NCBI RefSeq assembly: GCF_042433605.1
Contig: NZ_JBHLVF010000041.1
From: Paenibacillus_Z mendelii
GTDB taxonomy: Bacteria > Bacillota > Bacilli > Paenibacillales > Paenibacillaceae
Strand: one strand, 5' to 3'
Length of the DNA stretch: 64,000 nt
The notes beneath the pieces are model-generated. The model was not told where the DNA came from. It saw nothing but the letters and a program-made list of their open reading frames with translations, and searched no databases. How positions within the stretch are numbered: the first letter of the stretch is position 1; each line of letters opens with the position of its first letter. Position numbers and translations under genes: made by a program. Of this stretch, positions 26,176 through 34,049 are shown piece by piece.

Positions 26176-26203
26176 TTAGACTGGAATGATTAAGGGGTAT
26201 AAT
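26176..26203 (+). promoter_or_regulatory. Putative promoter of a short transcript
   Basis: TTAGAC (26176-26181) and TATAAT (26198-26203) are 16 bases apart. They precede a ribosome-site-like GGAGGG, a 16-codon frame and a strong terminator, together about 150 nucleotides. Confidence 0.45.
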
Positions 26204-26260
26204 GCTATGCTCATTGAGATAACCGGCAGTTTATGACTTTGGATATCGAGGAGGGTGAAT

Positions 26261-26311
26261 GTGAATACAGTTAACGGGATAGACTTTACAATCGGAAGAA
26301 TTTGCAAATAA
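26261..26311 (+). CDS. Possible 16-residue peptide
   Basis: GTG 26261 lies seven bases after GGAGGG and encodes VNTVNGIDFTIGRICK before TAA. No gene of suitable orientation follows, so it is not an obvious leader peptide. The whole unit could instead be a small RNA. Confidence rests only on the neat order promoter, ribosome site, frame, terminator. Confidence 0.25.
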   Translation: MNTVNGIDFTIGRICK

Positions 26312-26313
26312 TA

Positions 26314-26358
26314 GCCGCGGTCAGGACTTATATTTCTCATCCTGATTCGCGGCCATTA
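26314..26358. terminator. Long imperfect hairpin after the small unit
   Basis: GCCGCGGTCAGGA and TCCTGATTCGCGGC pair with one bulge around a 13-base loop, followed by CATTATTTTATG on the plus strand. It can work in both directions. Confidence 0.7.
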
Positions 26359-26385
26359 TTTTATGTATTCTTGACGCCGTCAATT

Positions 26386-26415
26386 AAGTAAGAGGGATCT
26401 TCCCTCTATTACTAT
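26386..26415 (-). terminator. Hairpin downstream of the LDH2-family gene
   Basis: AGAGGGA and TCCCTCT pair around TCT, extended by AGTA/TACT. It lies 65 bases past the stop of the last gene of the catabolic cluster. The T-tract is weak on either strand. Confidence 0.4.
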
Positions 26416-26478
26416 ATGTTCAGCAGCTTCTAGCGTTCAAGCTTCACATCGAGTGTCGCCTGTCCGGATACTACTCGT

Positions 26479-27492
26479 TTAACCGTTCAAATATGCATAG
26501 CATTCAGCCGGAATCGGAATGCCCTGCAACTTGCGCTTCGCTTCTTGCTGCAATTCCGGTTCACCGGGAACCAGGACACGGTTGAAACCTTCTGCAGGAG
26601 GCGCAGCATGGATATTATCGATCATCTGGTCGATCTGATCCAGGAAACATTCAAGATCCGTGAAGTAAGAAGGATTAACGACACAGAAATATTGACCTAA
26701 TTTCCTTGGCTGGGCAAGGTTTCCGCCATACATCGGGTTCACATGAGGTCCAAAGGCTGCGCCAAGCAAGATCGAGGAGAAGATATCTACAACCATCGCG
26801 AGTCCGAAGCCTTTGGCACCTCCGAAGTGCAGCATCGACTCGACTAGATGAGGGTCGGTAACCGGCTTCCCCTCGCCGTCTACTCCCCATCCCGGCGGGA
26901 TGGGTTCGTTCCGAAGCCGATAATCGAGTACTTTGCCGTAAGCAACCGTGCTTGTTGCCATATCCAGTATAATGGAAGGATTCTTTCTTGTCGGAAATCC
27001 GAATGCCATGGGGTTAGTGCCGAAGAACTTCGCCTTGCCCCCGAAGGGTACTACGGCTTTGTCCGTGTTCGACATCACAATGCCAATCAAATTCTGCTCC
27101 GCGGCCATCTGTACAAAATAAGACAATGCGCCGCAGTGGCTGCTGTTGATAGCTCCTACCATCCCTACGCCATGATCCTGTGCAAGTCGGATCGCCTCTT
27201 CCATCGCCTTATAGGCAACCACATGCCCCAGACCGTCATCGCCATCAACTATCGCGGTCACGGGACCCGTTTCTTCAACCGAGATAGCGGGATTTGATCT
27301 GATGCCGCCCTGAGCGATTTTATTGATGTAATGCTCCATACGCATAATACCGTGCGAATCAACGCCTCGTAAATTGGCATGCACGAGAACATTCGCGCTT
27401 ATTCTCGCATGGTCTGCAGGCACATTCCGTTCCATGAATTTTCTGACACATAAATCAATCAAAGTCTGATAATCGACAACTGTATCTTCCAA
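26479..27492 (-). CDS. LDH2/MDH2 family NAD(P)H oxidoreductase (YiaK-type)
   Basis: 337 residues from TTG 27492, eight bases after AAGGGCGG; this gives the family start MEDTVVDY. The LDH2 fold is clear from GVDSHGIMRMEHY near residue 45, INSSHCGALSYF near residue 118 with the catalytic His, MSNTDKAVVPFGG, FGTNPMAFGFP and a C-terminal FGGAKGFGLAMVVD. Enzymes of this family reduce or oxidise 2-oxo/2-hydroxy acids, including YiaK, which acts on 2,3-diketo-L-gulonate. It is the last gene of the catabolic cluster, about 195 bases after the lactonase-like gene. The exact substrate is not inferable, but a sugar acid is likely. Confidence 0.88.
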   Translation of the reverse strand: MEDTVVDYQTLIDLCVRKFMERNVPADHARISANVLVHANLRGVDSHGIMRMEHYINKIAQGGIRSNPAISVEETGPVTAIVDGDDGLGHVVAYKAMEEAIRLAQDHGVGMVGAINSSHCGALSYFVQMAAEQNLIGIVMSNTDKAVVPFGGKAKFFGTNPMAFGFPTRKNPSIILDMATSTVAYGKVLDYRLRNEPIPPGWGVDGEGKPVTDPHLVESMLHFGGAKGFGLAMVVDIFSSILLGAAFGPHVNPMYGGNLAQPRKLGQYFCVVNPSYFTDLECFLDQIDQMIDNIHAAPPAEGFNRVLVPGEPELQQEAKRKLQGIPIPAECYAYLNG

Positions 27493-27687
27493 TGATGACA
27501 CCGCCCTTATAGACTTGAAATGTATGGCTCTGCAACGTATGGATTCCATTCGGATGAGGCCCTCTGCTGGTTCGACTTACTGATGTGAGACCGTTAGCTC
27601 CTTGGCTATGGCTCCTCTCATTCCTGTTACTGCAGTTTGATCTCTTGCTGATATATATTCAACCGTGGAGTAGATCATGGCCGCAAA

Positions 27688-28470
27688 TTAACGCAGCAGA
27701 GTTATTTCCCCTAGTGTCATAAATCGCGGCTGAATATGAGGCAATTTCTCACGCATTTGCTCCAAGAAACCTGCGACATCTCCACCGGAATTACCTGGAA
27801 GCATCCAGAAATGGCAGGGGATTATGCATTTAGGATTCAATATCTCCGCGGCCTTCACGGCATCCGTCTCATCCATATTGCCGAACTTCCCGTTAATTGG
27901 CGCAATGACCAGATCGATATCGAAAGTATCCGCGATTCGATGAAACGCTTCTGCATCATAGCAGGTATCGCCCATGTGGTAGATGGTTGTGCCACTCATC
28001 TCGATCACAAGGCCGACAGCATCCGGGGCTAGCTCCCCGTGATCGGCAAACACAGCATGGATCGTCAGATCGTCACCGATTCGAACCGTATCCCCTTCTG
28101 CAATTGGAATACATCTCGATGTGGGTATATCCAATTCCTTCAGACAATCAATCGATGCAGGAGGCGCGTAGAATGTGAAGGCTTTGTTATTCATCTGTAC
28201 GATACCCACCGGGTCAAGATGATCCTCGTGATGATGCGTCATCAGATACGCGGCCAGCTTAAGCTCGTCAACTTGTTCGGGATCAATCAAAGACGGCATA
28301 AGCCGTTTGAATGCAGGACCGATACGCTCTTCGCAGACATTCGAGAAATAAGGATCGATGATGACATATTGCTCAGAAGCCGACTTGAACAAAAATCCAG
28401 CCTGGCCAAGAAAGCAAATCGCGACGGAACCTTCATCGACTTGGAGCTGCTGCAGCTTTGTCAATAGCAT
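27688..28470 (-). CDS. UlaG-like metallo-beta-lactamase fold lactonase
   Basis: 260 residues, cytoplasmic. The metal motif THHHEDHLDP (HxHxDH) lies near residue 80, an additional His in FADHGELAPDA near 142, an Asp in HMGDTCYD near 166 and a C-terminal His in IIPCHFWMLPGNSGG near 218. The last motif is that of UlaG, the L-ascorbate-6-phosphate lactonase. It starts 15 bases after the upstream SDR gene (TAGGAGG ribosome site). Next to two dehydrogenases that could form an aldonolactone, a lactone-opening role is a reasonable inference. Confidence 0.85.
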   Translation of the reverse strand: MLLTKLQQLQVDEGSVAICFLGQAGFLFKSASEQYVIIDPYFSNVCEERIGPAFKRLMPSLIDPEQVDELKLAAYLMTHHHEDHLDPVGIVQMNNKAFTFYAPPASIDCLKELDIPTSRCIPIAEGDTVRIGDDLTIHAVFADHGELAPDAVGLVIEMSGTTIYHMGDTCYDAEAFHRIADTFDIDLVIAPINGKFGNMDETDAVKAAEILNPKCIIPCHFWMLPGNSGGDVAGFLEQMREKLPHIQPRFMTLGEITLLR

Positions 28471-28485
28471 GGGCTAACGTCCCTC

Positions 28486-29253
28486 CTATTGTAGAAAGAA
28501 TCGGGTGCTTGATCCCCCGTCGACCGTAATCACTTGACCCGTTATAAAAGCCGACTCTTCACTCGCCAGGAAAGCTACGATTGGAGCTACATCCTGCGGA
28601 TAGCCGATCCGGCCTAACGGAATCTGCTTCCCAATCCGATCTTTATCATGGGTTGGATCCGTTAATGAGAACTTCTCGACCTCCGTCGCCCCTGGTGCAA
28701 CCGCATTGACATTAATATTATATTGGGACAGATCTAAGGCAAGCTGACGGGTAAGCGCGTTAATACCGCCTTTCGTCGAGGCATAAGCTGCATACCGAGG
28801 CATGGTTAAGCTGCCGTGTACGGAGCTGATGTTAATGATCTTGCCGCCGCCGACCTTCACCATCTCTTTGGCACAAGCCTGCGAGCAGAAGAAGGTCCCT
28901 TTCAAATTCGTATCCAGGATTGAATCCCATATCGCCTCTGTTACGTCAAAAAAGTCATTCATCGGATCGATCGCCGCGTTGTTCACTAGAATATCGATCC
29001 TGCCGTACAGCTCAACGGTCTGCCGGATCATATCCGTAATGGCTTCAACCTTCGAAACATCAGCCTGGATCGCTTCAGCTTGACCGCCAGCTTGCTTGAT
29101 TTGTTCCACAATCTCCTGCGCCCCTTGTTTTGAGTTCGCGTAATTGACGATCACATGAGCCCCTGATTGCGCTAAGTGAAGAGCGATTTGCTTACCAATT
29201 CCACGACCGGCACCGGTTACGATTGCTACTTTTCCATTTAATACAGCTGGCAT
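28486..29253 (-). CDS. SDR family oxidoreductase (FabG-like)
   Basis: 255 residues. The dinucleotide motif TGAGRGIGKQ is near residue 15, NNAA near 91, and the catalytic Ser-Tyr-Lys is in NISSVHG and YAAYASTKGG near residues 142-160. The VDGG end is normal for classical SDRs. Such enzymes in sugar clusters act as glucose/galactose-type 1-dehydrogenases or reduce keto-sugars. GGAGG precedes ATG 29253. The gene lies between the epimerase-like gene and the lactonase-like gene, which fits oxidation of an aldose to a lactone. Confidence 0.92.
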   Translation of the reverse strand: MPAVLNGKVAIVTGAGRGIGKQIALHLAQSGAHVIVNYANSKQGAQEIVEQIKQAGGQAEAIQADVSKVEAITDMIRQTVELYGRIDILVNNAAIDPMNDFFDVTEAIWDSILDTNLKGTFFCSQACAKEMVKVGGGKIINISSVHGSLTMPRYAAYASTKGGINALTRQLALDLSQYNINVNAVAPGATEVEKFSLTDPTHDKDRIGKQIPLGRIGYPQDVAPIVAFLASEESAFITGQVITVDGGSSTRFFLQ

Positions 29254-29292
29254 TGCTTTCTACCTCCATCGTTTTCCCATGTGTATGATGCC

Positions 29293-30234
29293 TTAAGTCA
29301 AGTCAATATTAAGAAACCACTCGTAGGTTCCTTCTGCGGGAAGCACGCTGTTCCTTCCCAGTTTCTTGGCAAGATCAGGTCGATCCGCAATTCCGGTACA
29401 CATTTCCAAGGCTACATTGTTATGCCCTTTAAATCCGCCCTCGTTGACCCAAATCCCAAGATACGGCAGCTTTTCCTTCGGATTAAAGGTAACTCCCGTT
29501 CCATCGGACCGATAACGGTATGAGCACCAGCCTTGCGGAACGGATTGTTCGTAATAGAACTTATAGGCACTTGAGGTACCTGGCGTTACACGCCCGTCGA
29601 TCTGATTCGAGCCCGCAATCGCAGGCTCGTTCACCCAAGACAGCTCATCGGCCTGCTGCAGCATGTCTTCTTCCGATGCGAAAATCATCATGACCCTCTG
29701 ACCATTCTCATAGGGCACGATGATTTCCCCGCCCTCTTCCATATTGATCATGGGATGAGCGGCCCATATGAAATCGAAGTCATAACCGCTGAGATTCGTG
29801 ACTTTATATTGCATATGCAGTGATTTCGGAGAAGTAAAGCGTATCCGTTTCTCCAGCTTATAGGGAAAGCGGACCCCGTACACATGCATGATGAGCGAAT
29901 CCGCTTCAATATGGTAATGCCACTTCTGCGAACAAACCTCGCCATGGTCCGGGATCTCGATCCCTTCCCAAGGATAGTCCGGGTATTCGCAGGCATCAAT
30001 CGTCGGAAACATATCATCGAAGCCGCTGCATTCACTGTCAACGTAATTTCCGCCATATTGAAGCTCCTTGTAGGTTGTTCCGGATTCCTGAACCATATAT
30101 TCCCGTGAAATATCCTTCTGGAACAGGGACGCCATCTTCCCGCCGCTGCCTGGTAAGAATTGAACGCGAAGCAAGTCTGTTTCAAGGGTAATTGCAGGTA
30201 GGTCCTTATAAGTAGAATGATAGATTCGCTGCAA
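29293..30234 (-). CDS. Aldose 1-epimerase-like protein (galactose mutarotase fold)
   Basis: 313 residues from TTG 30234, nine bases after AAAGGA. The chain is a beta-rich galactose mutarotase-type fold: LLRVQFLPGSGGKMASL at the start, SGFDDMFPTIDAC near residue 72, WAAHPMINM with its His near 160, and an acidic residue near the C-terminus (VALEMCTG). It probably interconverts sugar anomers or binds a sugar in the cytoplasm. It stands between two SDR genes on the same strand with short gaps (39 and 76 bases). Confidence 0.82.
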   Translation of the reverse strand: MQRIYHSTYKDLPAITLETDLLRVQFLPGSGGKMASLFQKDISREYMVQESGTTYKELQYGGNYVDSECSGFDDMFPTIDACEYPDYPWEGIEIPDHGEVCSQKWHYHIEADSLIMHVYGVRFPYKLEKRIRFTSPKSLHMQYKVTNLSGYDFDFIWAAHPMINMEEGGEIIVPYENGQRVMMIFASEEDMLQQADELSWVNEPAIAGSNQIDGRVTPGTSSAYKFYYEQSVPQGWCSYRYRSDGTGVTFNPKEKLPYLGIWVNEGGFKGHNNVALEMCTGIADRPDLAKKLGRNSVLPAEGTYEWFLNIDLT

Positions 30235-30310
30235 GACCGGTCTTCCTTTCCCGCAAAATCAGCGGACAACATGCCTTAGCGCAGGCAGGCTGACACAGCC
30301 GTTATGTATG

Positions 30311-31093
30311 TCATAGATTGTAGGGTAACCGCTCTGGACCATGATAAGCGGAATATCCGCCATCCACGTATAAGGTTGTGCCCGTAATGAATTCAGCTCG
30401 GGAGGAGCACAGGAATAAGGCCGCATCTGCTATATTCTCCGGTGTGCCCAGATGTCCGAGCGGCGTTCTTCGGACCATGTCCTCCTGATTCAATGCCCCG
30501 GTATCGAAGGCCAGCTTCAACCCATCCGTTAGAATGTAACCCGGTGTAACGGTATTAACCCGAATGCCGTCCAGCGCCCATTCACATGCCAATGTTCTGG
30601 TAAAGCTGTCTACTGCCGCTTTCGATACCGAATAAGGAAGCCTGCGCGGAATGCCTCCCAGAGCGTGAATAGATGATATATTCACAACCGCTCCGGATTT
30701 ATTCGCCAGCATGATTCTACCCGCTTCCTTCGCAAAGAAATAGAGAGATTTCAAGTTCGTATTAAACACATAATCCCATTCATCCTCTGTGAAATCAACG
30801 ATAGGCTTGCGGATCGTCAGTCCAACATTATTGATCAGCACGTCAATACTGCCGTAGACTTCCTTAATCTGGAGTACCAGCTGCTTGACTTCACCTTTCT
30901 GAGAAACATCGGCCGTGTATGCGAATGCCTTCCTGCCTTGGCCGACGATCTCTTGGGCTGTGCGATCCGCAGCCTCTCCGTCGATATCAACTGCGATAAC
31001 CGTTGCTCCGTCCCGGGCCAATGCTCCAGCGATGGATTTTCCAATCCCATTCCCCGCTCCTGTAACCAACGCTACCTTGCTTTGAAATTCCAT
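30311..31093 (-). CDS. SDR family oxidoreductase
   Basis: 260 residues. Landmarks are TGAGNGIGKS near residue 12, NNVG near 88, ISSIHALGG near 140 with the catalytic Ser, and PYSVSKAAVD near 155 with Tyr and Lys. The C-terminus has LYVDGGYSAYHG. It differs clearly from the SDR at 28486 (roughly a third identical by eye), so the cluster holds two separate dehydrogenase steps. GAGGAGG lies before ATG 31093. Confidence 0.92.
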   Translation of the reverse strand: MEFQSKVALVTGAGNGIGKSIAGALARDGATVIAVDIDGEAADRTAQEIVGQGRKAFAYTADVSQKGEVKQLVLQIKEVYGSIDVLINNVGLTIRKPIVDFTEDEWDYVFNTNLKSLYFFAKEAGRIMLANKSGAVVNISSIHALGGIPRRLPYSVSKAAVDSFTRTLACEWALDGIRVNTVTPGYILTDGLKLAFDTGALNQEDMVRRTPLGHLGTPENIADAALFLCSSRAEFITGTTLYVDGGYSAYHGPERLPYNL

Positions 31094-31154
31094 GTGGAGC
31101 CTCCTCTAGCTGCACCTGCTCTAGCGTTCAATGTTTCTGCTCCCCAGCCGAAGC

Positions 31155-32038
31155 CTATTCCTCCAGTCTGTTTATCAGAATGACCGCACTTCCGCGCGCC
31201 GTTGGAATAACCGCTCGATATCCATCCTGCATGAGCTCCCTGCCGGAAGCCCTTGTCGTTCCTTGATCCAGGTCCTTCAACAGGTAGGTCGCGTTCTCAT
31301 CAAGACCAAACAGCTTGAACCGCTTCTCCGATTCCTCGTTCAACTCTCGTCGGAACAGCTGGATAACGCCCTCGCCCTTCTCCGGGTTAATGAACTCCCA
31401 GCCTTCCCATTCACGTTCTGAACGGTTCCATTGCGTCAGCGGGTAATAGTCCTCATAGAACAAATGATTGAACTGCTTCCACTCGTCGAGGCAGTCTTTA
31501 ACGAATGCATAGTCGACATTATCCTTGCGCACATCAAAGCCAAGCGCAATCCAAGGGACATAAGCCGAGCGCATCGCATATTTGTCTGAAGGGTCGGGAT
31601 ATCCCGGCCCGGTAACAGGCGTCCCATAATACGGAAACCAATTATAGAGCGATTGATGCATGCAATGCTTGAGTGTGAAATCGGAATAATCGGCATCCGT
31701 CTTGTGAAGCGGCACCGAACACCGCATACTTTCCAGATCGTTCCGGCGTCCGCCTGATGCGCAGGAGTCGATCATCACTTGCGGATGTACTCGGGATACA
31801 GCGCCGTATGTATCGTAACTTGCAGCCCGGAATCATGCATTGCCGTAATGACAGCTGTTTCCTTGTCGCCGGCTTGACCGATCCGTTCTACCTCGATTGA
31901 AAATTGCTCATTCAGACCGTGATGGGCTTTGCCGTCATATACGAAGGAAATCGGAAATTGAGAAGCATTGGATAATAGGCTGTTATAAAATGCTCCAGCG
32001 CGCTCTTGTTCAGCCGCGGATGACCTGACTCTGTTCAA
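31155..32038 (-). pseudogene. GH36 alpha-galactosidase-like gene with internal deletion
   Basis: The first part (32038-31775) reads ISFVYDGKAHHGLNEQFSIE and goes on to HTALYPEYIRK, the N-terminal beta-sandwich of GH36 enzymes, then stops. In another frame, starting at 31778, comes MMIDSCASGGRRNDLESMRC, which is the region holding the acid/base Asp, and then the C-terminal domain to 31155. Between the two, several hundred residues that make up most of the catalytic barrel, including the nucleophile Asp, are absent. The join is at the sequence ATCCGCAAGTGATGATCGA. The gene is thus a fused remnant and cannot give an active galactosidase. Confidence 0.8.
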
Positions 32039-32092
32039 GATGGACTTCCCTCTTCGGATTGGAACTCTGAATGGATACAGCTGGTTGTGGAT

Positions 32093-33112
32093 TTAGAAAG
32101 TAACAATAACTTTAAGCGCGCTCCGGTCTGCCGTCATTTGTACCGCTTGCTCAATCTCTTCAACCGGCATCACATGAGAGTAGTAATCCTTCGGGTTGAT
32201 GTCACCCTTGGCGATCATCTCCATCACCTTATCGTGGTAATTATGCTCTCCGTAAGGCAGCATCAGCATGTGGATATTCGTATGGCTAGGGATGTCAAAT
32301 AGATTCAGCATGCCATCATTCTGATCCAATACGCCGTATACGCCAAGCTTGCCGCCTCGCTTGAGAAGATTTACCCCTTCCTTAATGATGGATGTGCTTC
32401 CTACAGCGTCGATGACAAGATCAAATCTTCTCCCGCCAACGGCAGCGTTCACATCCGTTTCATGAGAATTAATGGCCAGATCGATCGCGGCTCTTGTTCG
32501 AATGATCTCGAGACGGTCATGATGATGTCCCACACTAGCAATATAAGACGCGCCTTCGAGTCTTAGAAACTTTGCGATGCTTAGACCGACTGGGCCATCC
32601 CCATAAACGAGGACCTCCATACCCGGTCGAAAGCCGAAATTATCCAGACAGCTGTACGTTTCTTTCAAGGTAAGCAGCATACCTGCGTCAGTATAATCAA
32701 AATCGCTGGGGATTTGGCGGCATGCGCCCAGCTCCAGCGGACTATCGGCAAGCCCCATCTCGAACATGGCTTTTCTGTCTTGTACGAATCCATACTCCAT
32801 AAACCCTCCGAACGCGGAGTGAAACGGCGAGTCTTGGGGAAGCTTCGTCAGCGGATTTACGAATCTGTCGCCCACCTTGATGTACTTGACCTTATCCCCA
32901 ACCGCCACAACTTCGCCAACATTCTCATGTCCCAGAATCGCAGGGTATGTAATAGAGAGGAAATTGATTTTGTTCTTGATGATCTTAAGATCCGTACTAT
33001 TGCATATCCCGCAAGCCTTCATCTGAATGAGACATTCATAATCGCCAATTTCGGGCATCGGCAGATCAACTCGATTCACTTCGCCGTTTCCATAGACTAC
33101 AACCGCTTTCAT
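32093..33112 (-). CDS. Zinc-dependent medium-chain alcohol/sugar dehydrogenase
   Basis: 339 residues. The N-terminal GroES-like part has the catalytic zinc residues Cys in KACGICNSTD near 34, His in ILGHENVGE near 61 and the following Glu. The structural-zinc Cys cluster usual near residue 90 is missing. The Rossmann fold has VYGDGPVGLSIAKF near 172. This resembles sorbitol/L-idonate-type dehydrogenases of the MDR superfamily. GAGGGTGATC precedes ATG 33112. It is the first gene after a promoter with direct repeats at 33287-33317, and so probably heads the cluster's main operon. Confidence 0.9.
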   Translation of the reverse strand: MKAVVVYGNGEVNRVDLPMPEIGDYECLIQMKACGICNSTDLKIIKNKINFLSITYPAILGHENVGEVVAVGDKVKYIKVGDRFVNPLTKLPQDSPFHSAFGGFMEYGFVQDRKAMFEMGLADSPLELGACRQIPSDFDYTDAGMLLTLKETYSCLDNFGFRPGMEVLVYGDGPVGLSIAKFLRLEGASYIASVGHHHDRLEIIRTRAAIDLAINSHETDVNAAVGGRRFDLVIDAVGSTSIIKEGVNLLKRGGKLGVYGVLDQNDGMLNLFDIPSHTNIHMLMLPYGEHNYHDKVMEMIAKGDINPKDYYSHVMPVEEIEQAVQMTADRSALKVIVTF

Positions 33113-33286
33113 TGCAAGATCACCCTCACTAATCGGAATAGAAACTAAGCTATAATACTAGCCGCATGCCTTACATTGAAAAACAGCCCTTTCAGGACGG
33201 TGGTTGAATCAATTGACCTATAACGACCGGTTGAGCGGCAGGTAACTGATCCCAATAGAACAAAATAGAGTAGGTCAAACTATTTT

Positions 33287-33317
33287 AGTCTACAATTTCT
33301 ATTAAAAGTTTACAATT
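33287..33317 (-). promoter_or_regulatory. Promoter with 20-base-spaced direct repeats upstream of the dehydrogenase
   Basis: On the plus strand AGTCTACAATT (33287-33297) and AGTTTACAATT (33307-33317) repeat at exactly 20 bases. On the minus strand they overlay TTGTAA (-35) and TAGACT (-10), 17 bases apart. Repeats two helical turns apart over a promoter are typical of AraC-type or other activator sites. The leader to ATG 33112 would be about 165 nucleotides. Confidence 0.5.
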
Positions 33318-33365
33318 ATATATCTTGGTCGTCAACTACGCGAAGCACTTTTTTTCATGCAAAAA

Positions 33366-33403
33366 CACTGAGGCCGATGGTTTATTCGCCATCGACCTCA
33401 GTG
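33366..33403 (-). terminator. Strong terminator after the GlcG/HbpS gene
   Basis: On the minus strand CACTGAGGTCGATGG and CCATCGGCCTCAGTG form a 15-base stem with one G-U around CGAATAAA, followed by TTTTTG. Confidence 0.85.
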
Positions 33404-33474
33404 GGTTTGCAAACTGCTATTCGTGTTTCAGCTCAGCCACCCGCTGTGTTCTTCAACACTATTCCTTAACTCAA

Positions 33475-33972
33475 TCAGTAGTTGCCCATTTCACTGTAAG
33501 GATTGAAGGATCCGATGCGCACCGTAGCAATCTGTGGGCCGCCATATCCCCTCATGCTCTCAAAAGCAAGAACAACAGCGTTCGCGATTTCGACATCCTG
33601 CGCGCTCGAGCCGCCGCTCACGCCCACGCCTCCGACGATAACGCCATCCCAGGCAAGCGGGATTCCTCCCCCTAGGATGACAATTTTCCCTTGATTAGTC
33701 GTATTGATTCCGAATGAGGGTCCGCCGGCTTGAGCGGCCTGGGCCAAATTAGCGGTCGGCATCTTCATGGCGACACTTGTCCATGCCTTGTTCTGTGAAA
33801 TCTCAATGCCTGCAATACGTGCATTGTCCATACGATGGAACGCAATTAGGTGAGCACCGTCATCTACAATGGCAATATCAGCTGACAGCCCCATTTCCTT
33901 TGCTTTTCTTTCCCCAGCTGCAATCAACACTTTCGCTGCTTCTAACGATAATTTAGTCAAGCTCCTCTTCAC
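33475..33972 (-). CDS. GlcG/HbpS family heme-binding-like protein
   Basis: Up to 165 residues. The start is uncertain: GTG 33972 is very close to AAGGAG, while TTG 33960 is 11 bases away and gives the family start TKLSLEAAKVLIAAG. The Gly-rich end (GGIPLAWDGVIVGGVGVSGG) is the hallmark of the GlcG/HbpS (DUF336) fold, an octamer-forming protein that in some species binds heme or sits in glycolate or propanediol gene sets. It often accompanies sugar-acid or aldehyde-handling genes, as here. Enclosed by its own terminator; it follows the MFS gene by 77 bases. Confidence 0.88.
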   Translation of the reverse strand: MKRSLTKLSLEAAKVLIAAGERKAKEMGLSADIAIVDDGAHLIAFHRMDNARIAGIEISQNKAWTSVAMKMPTANLAQAAQAGGPSFGINTTNQGKIVILGGGIPLAWDGVIVGGVGVSGGSSAQDVEIANAVVLAFESMRGYGGPQIATVRIGSFNPYSEMGNY

Positions 33973-34049
33973 TCCTTAGCCGTTAACTTATGCATTGTAT
34001 GGTCATCTCCCCAGATGAGTGATTAACCATGCTCGCATTTTGTTAGAGG

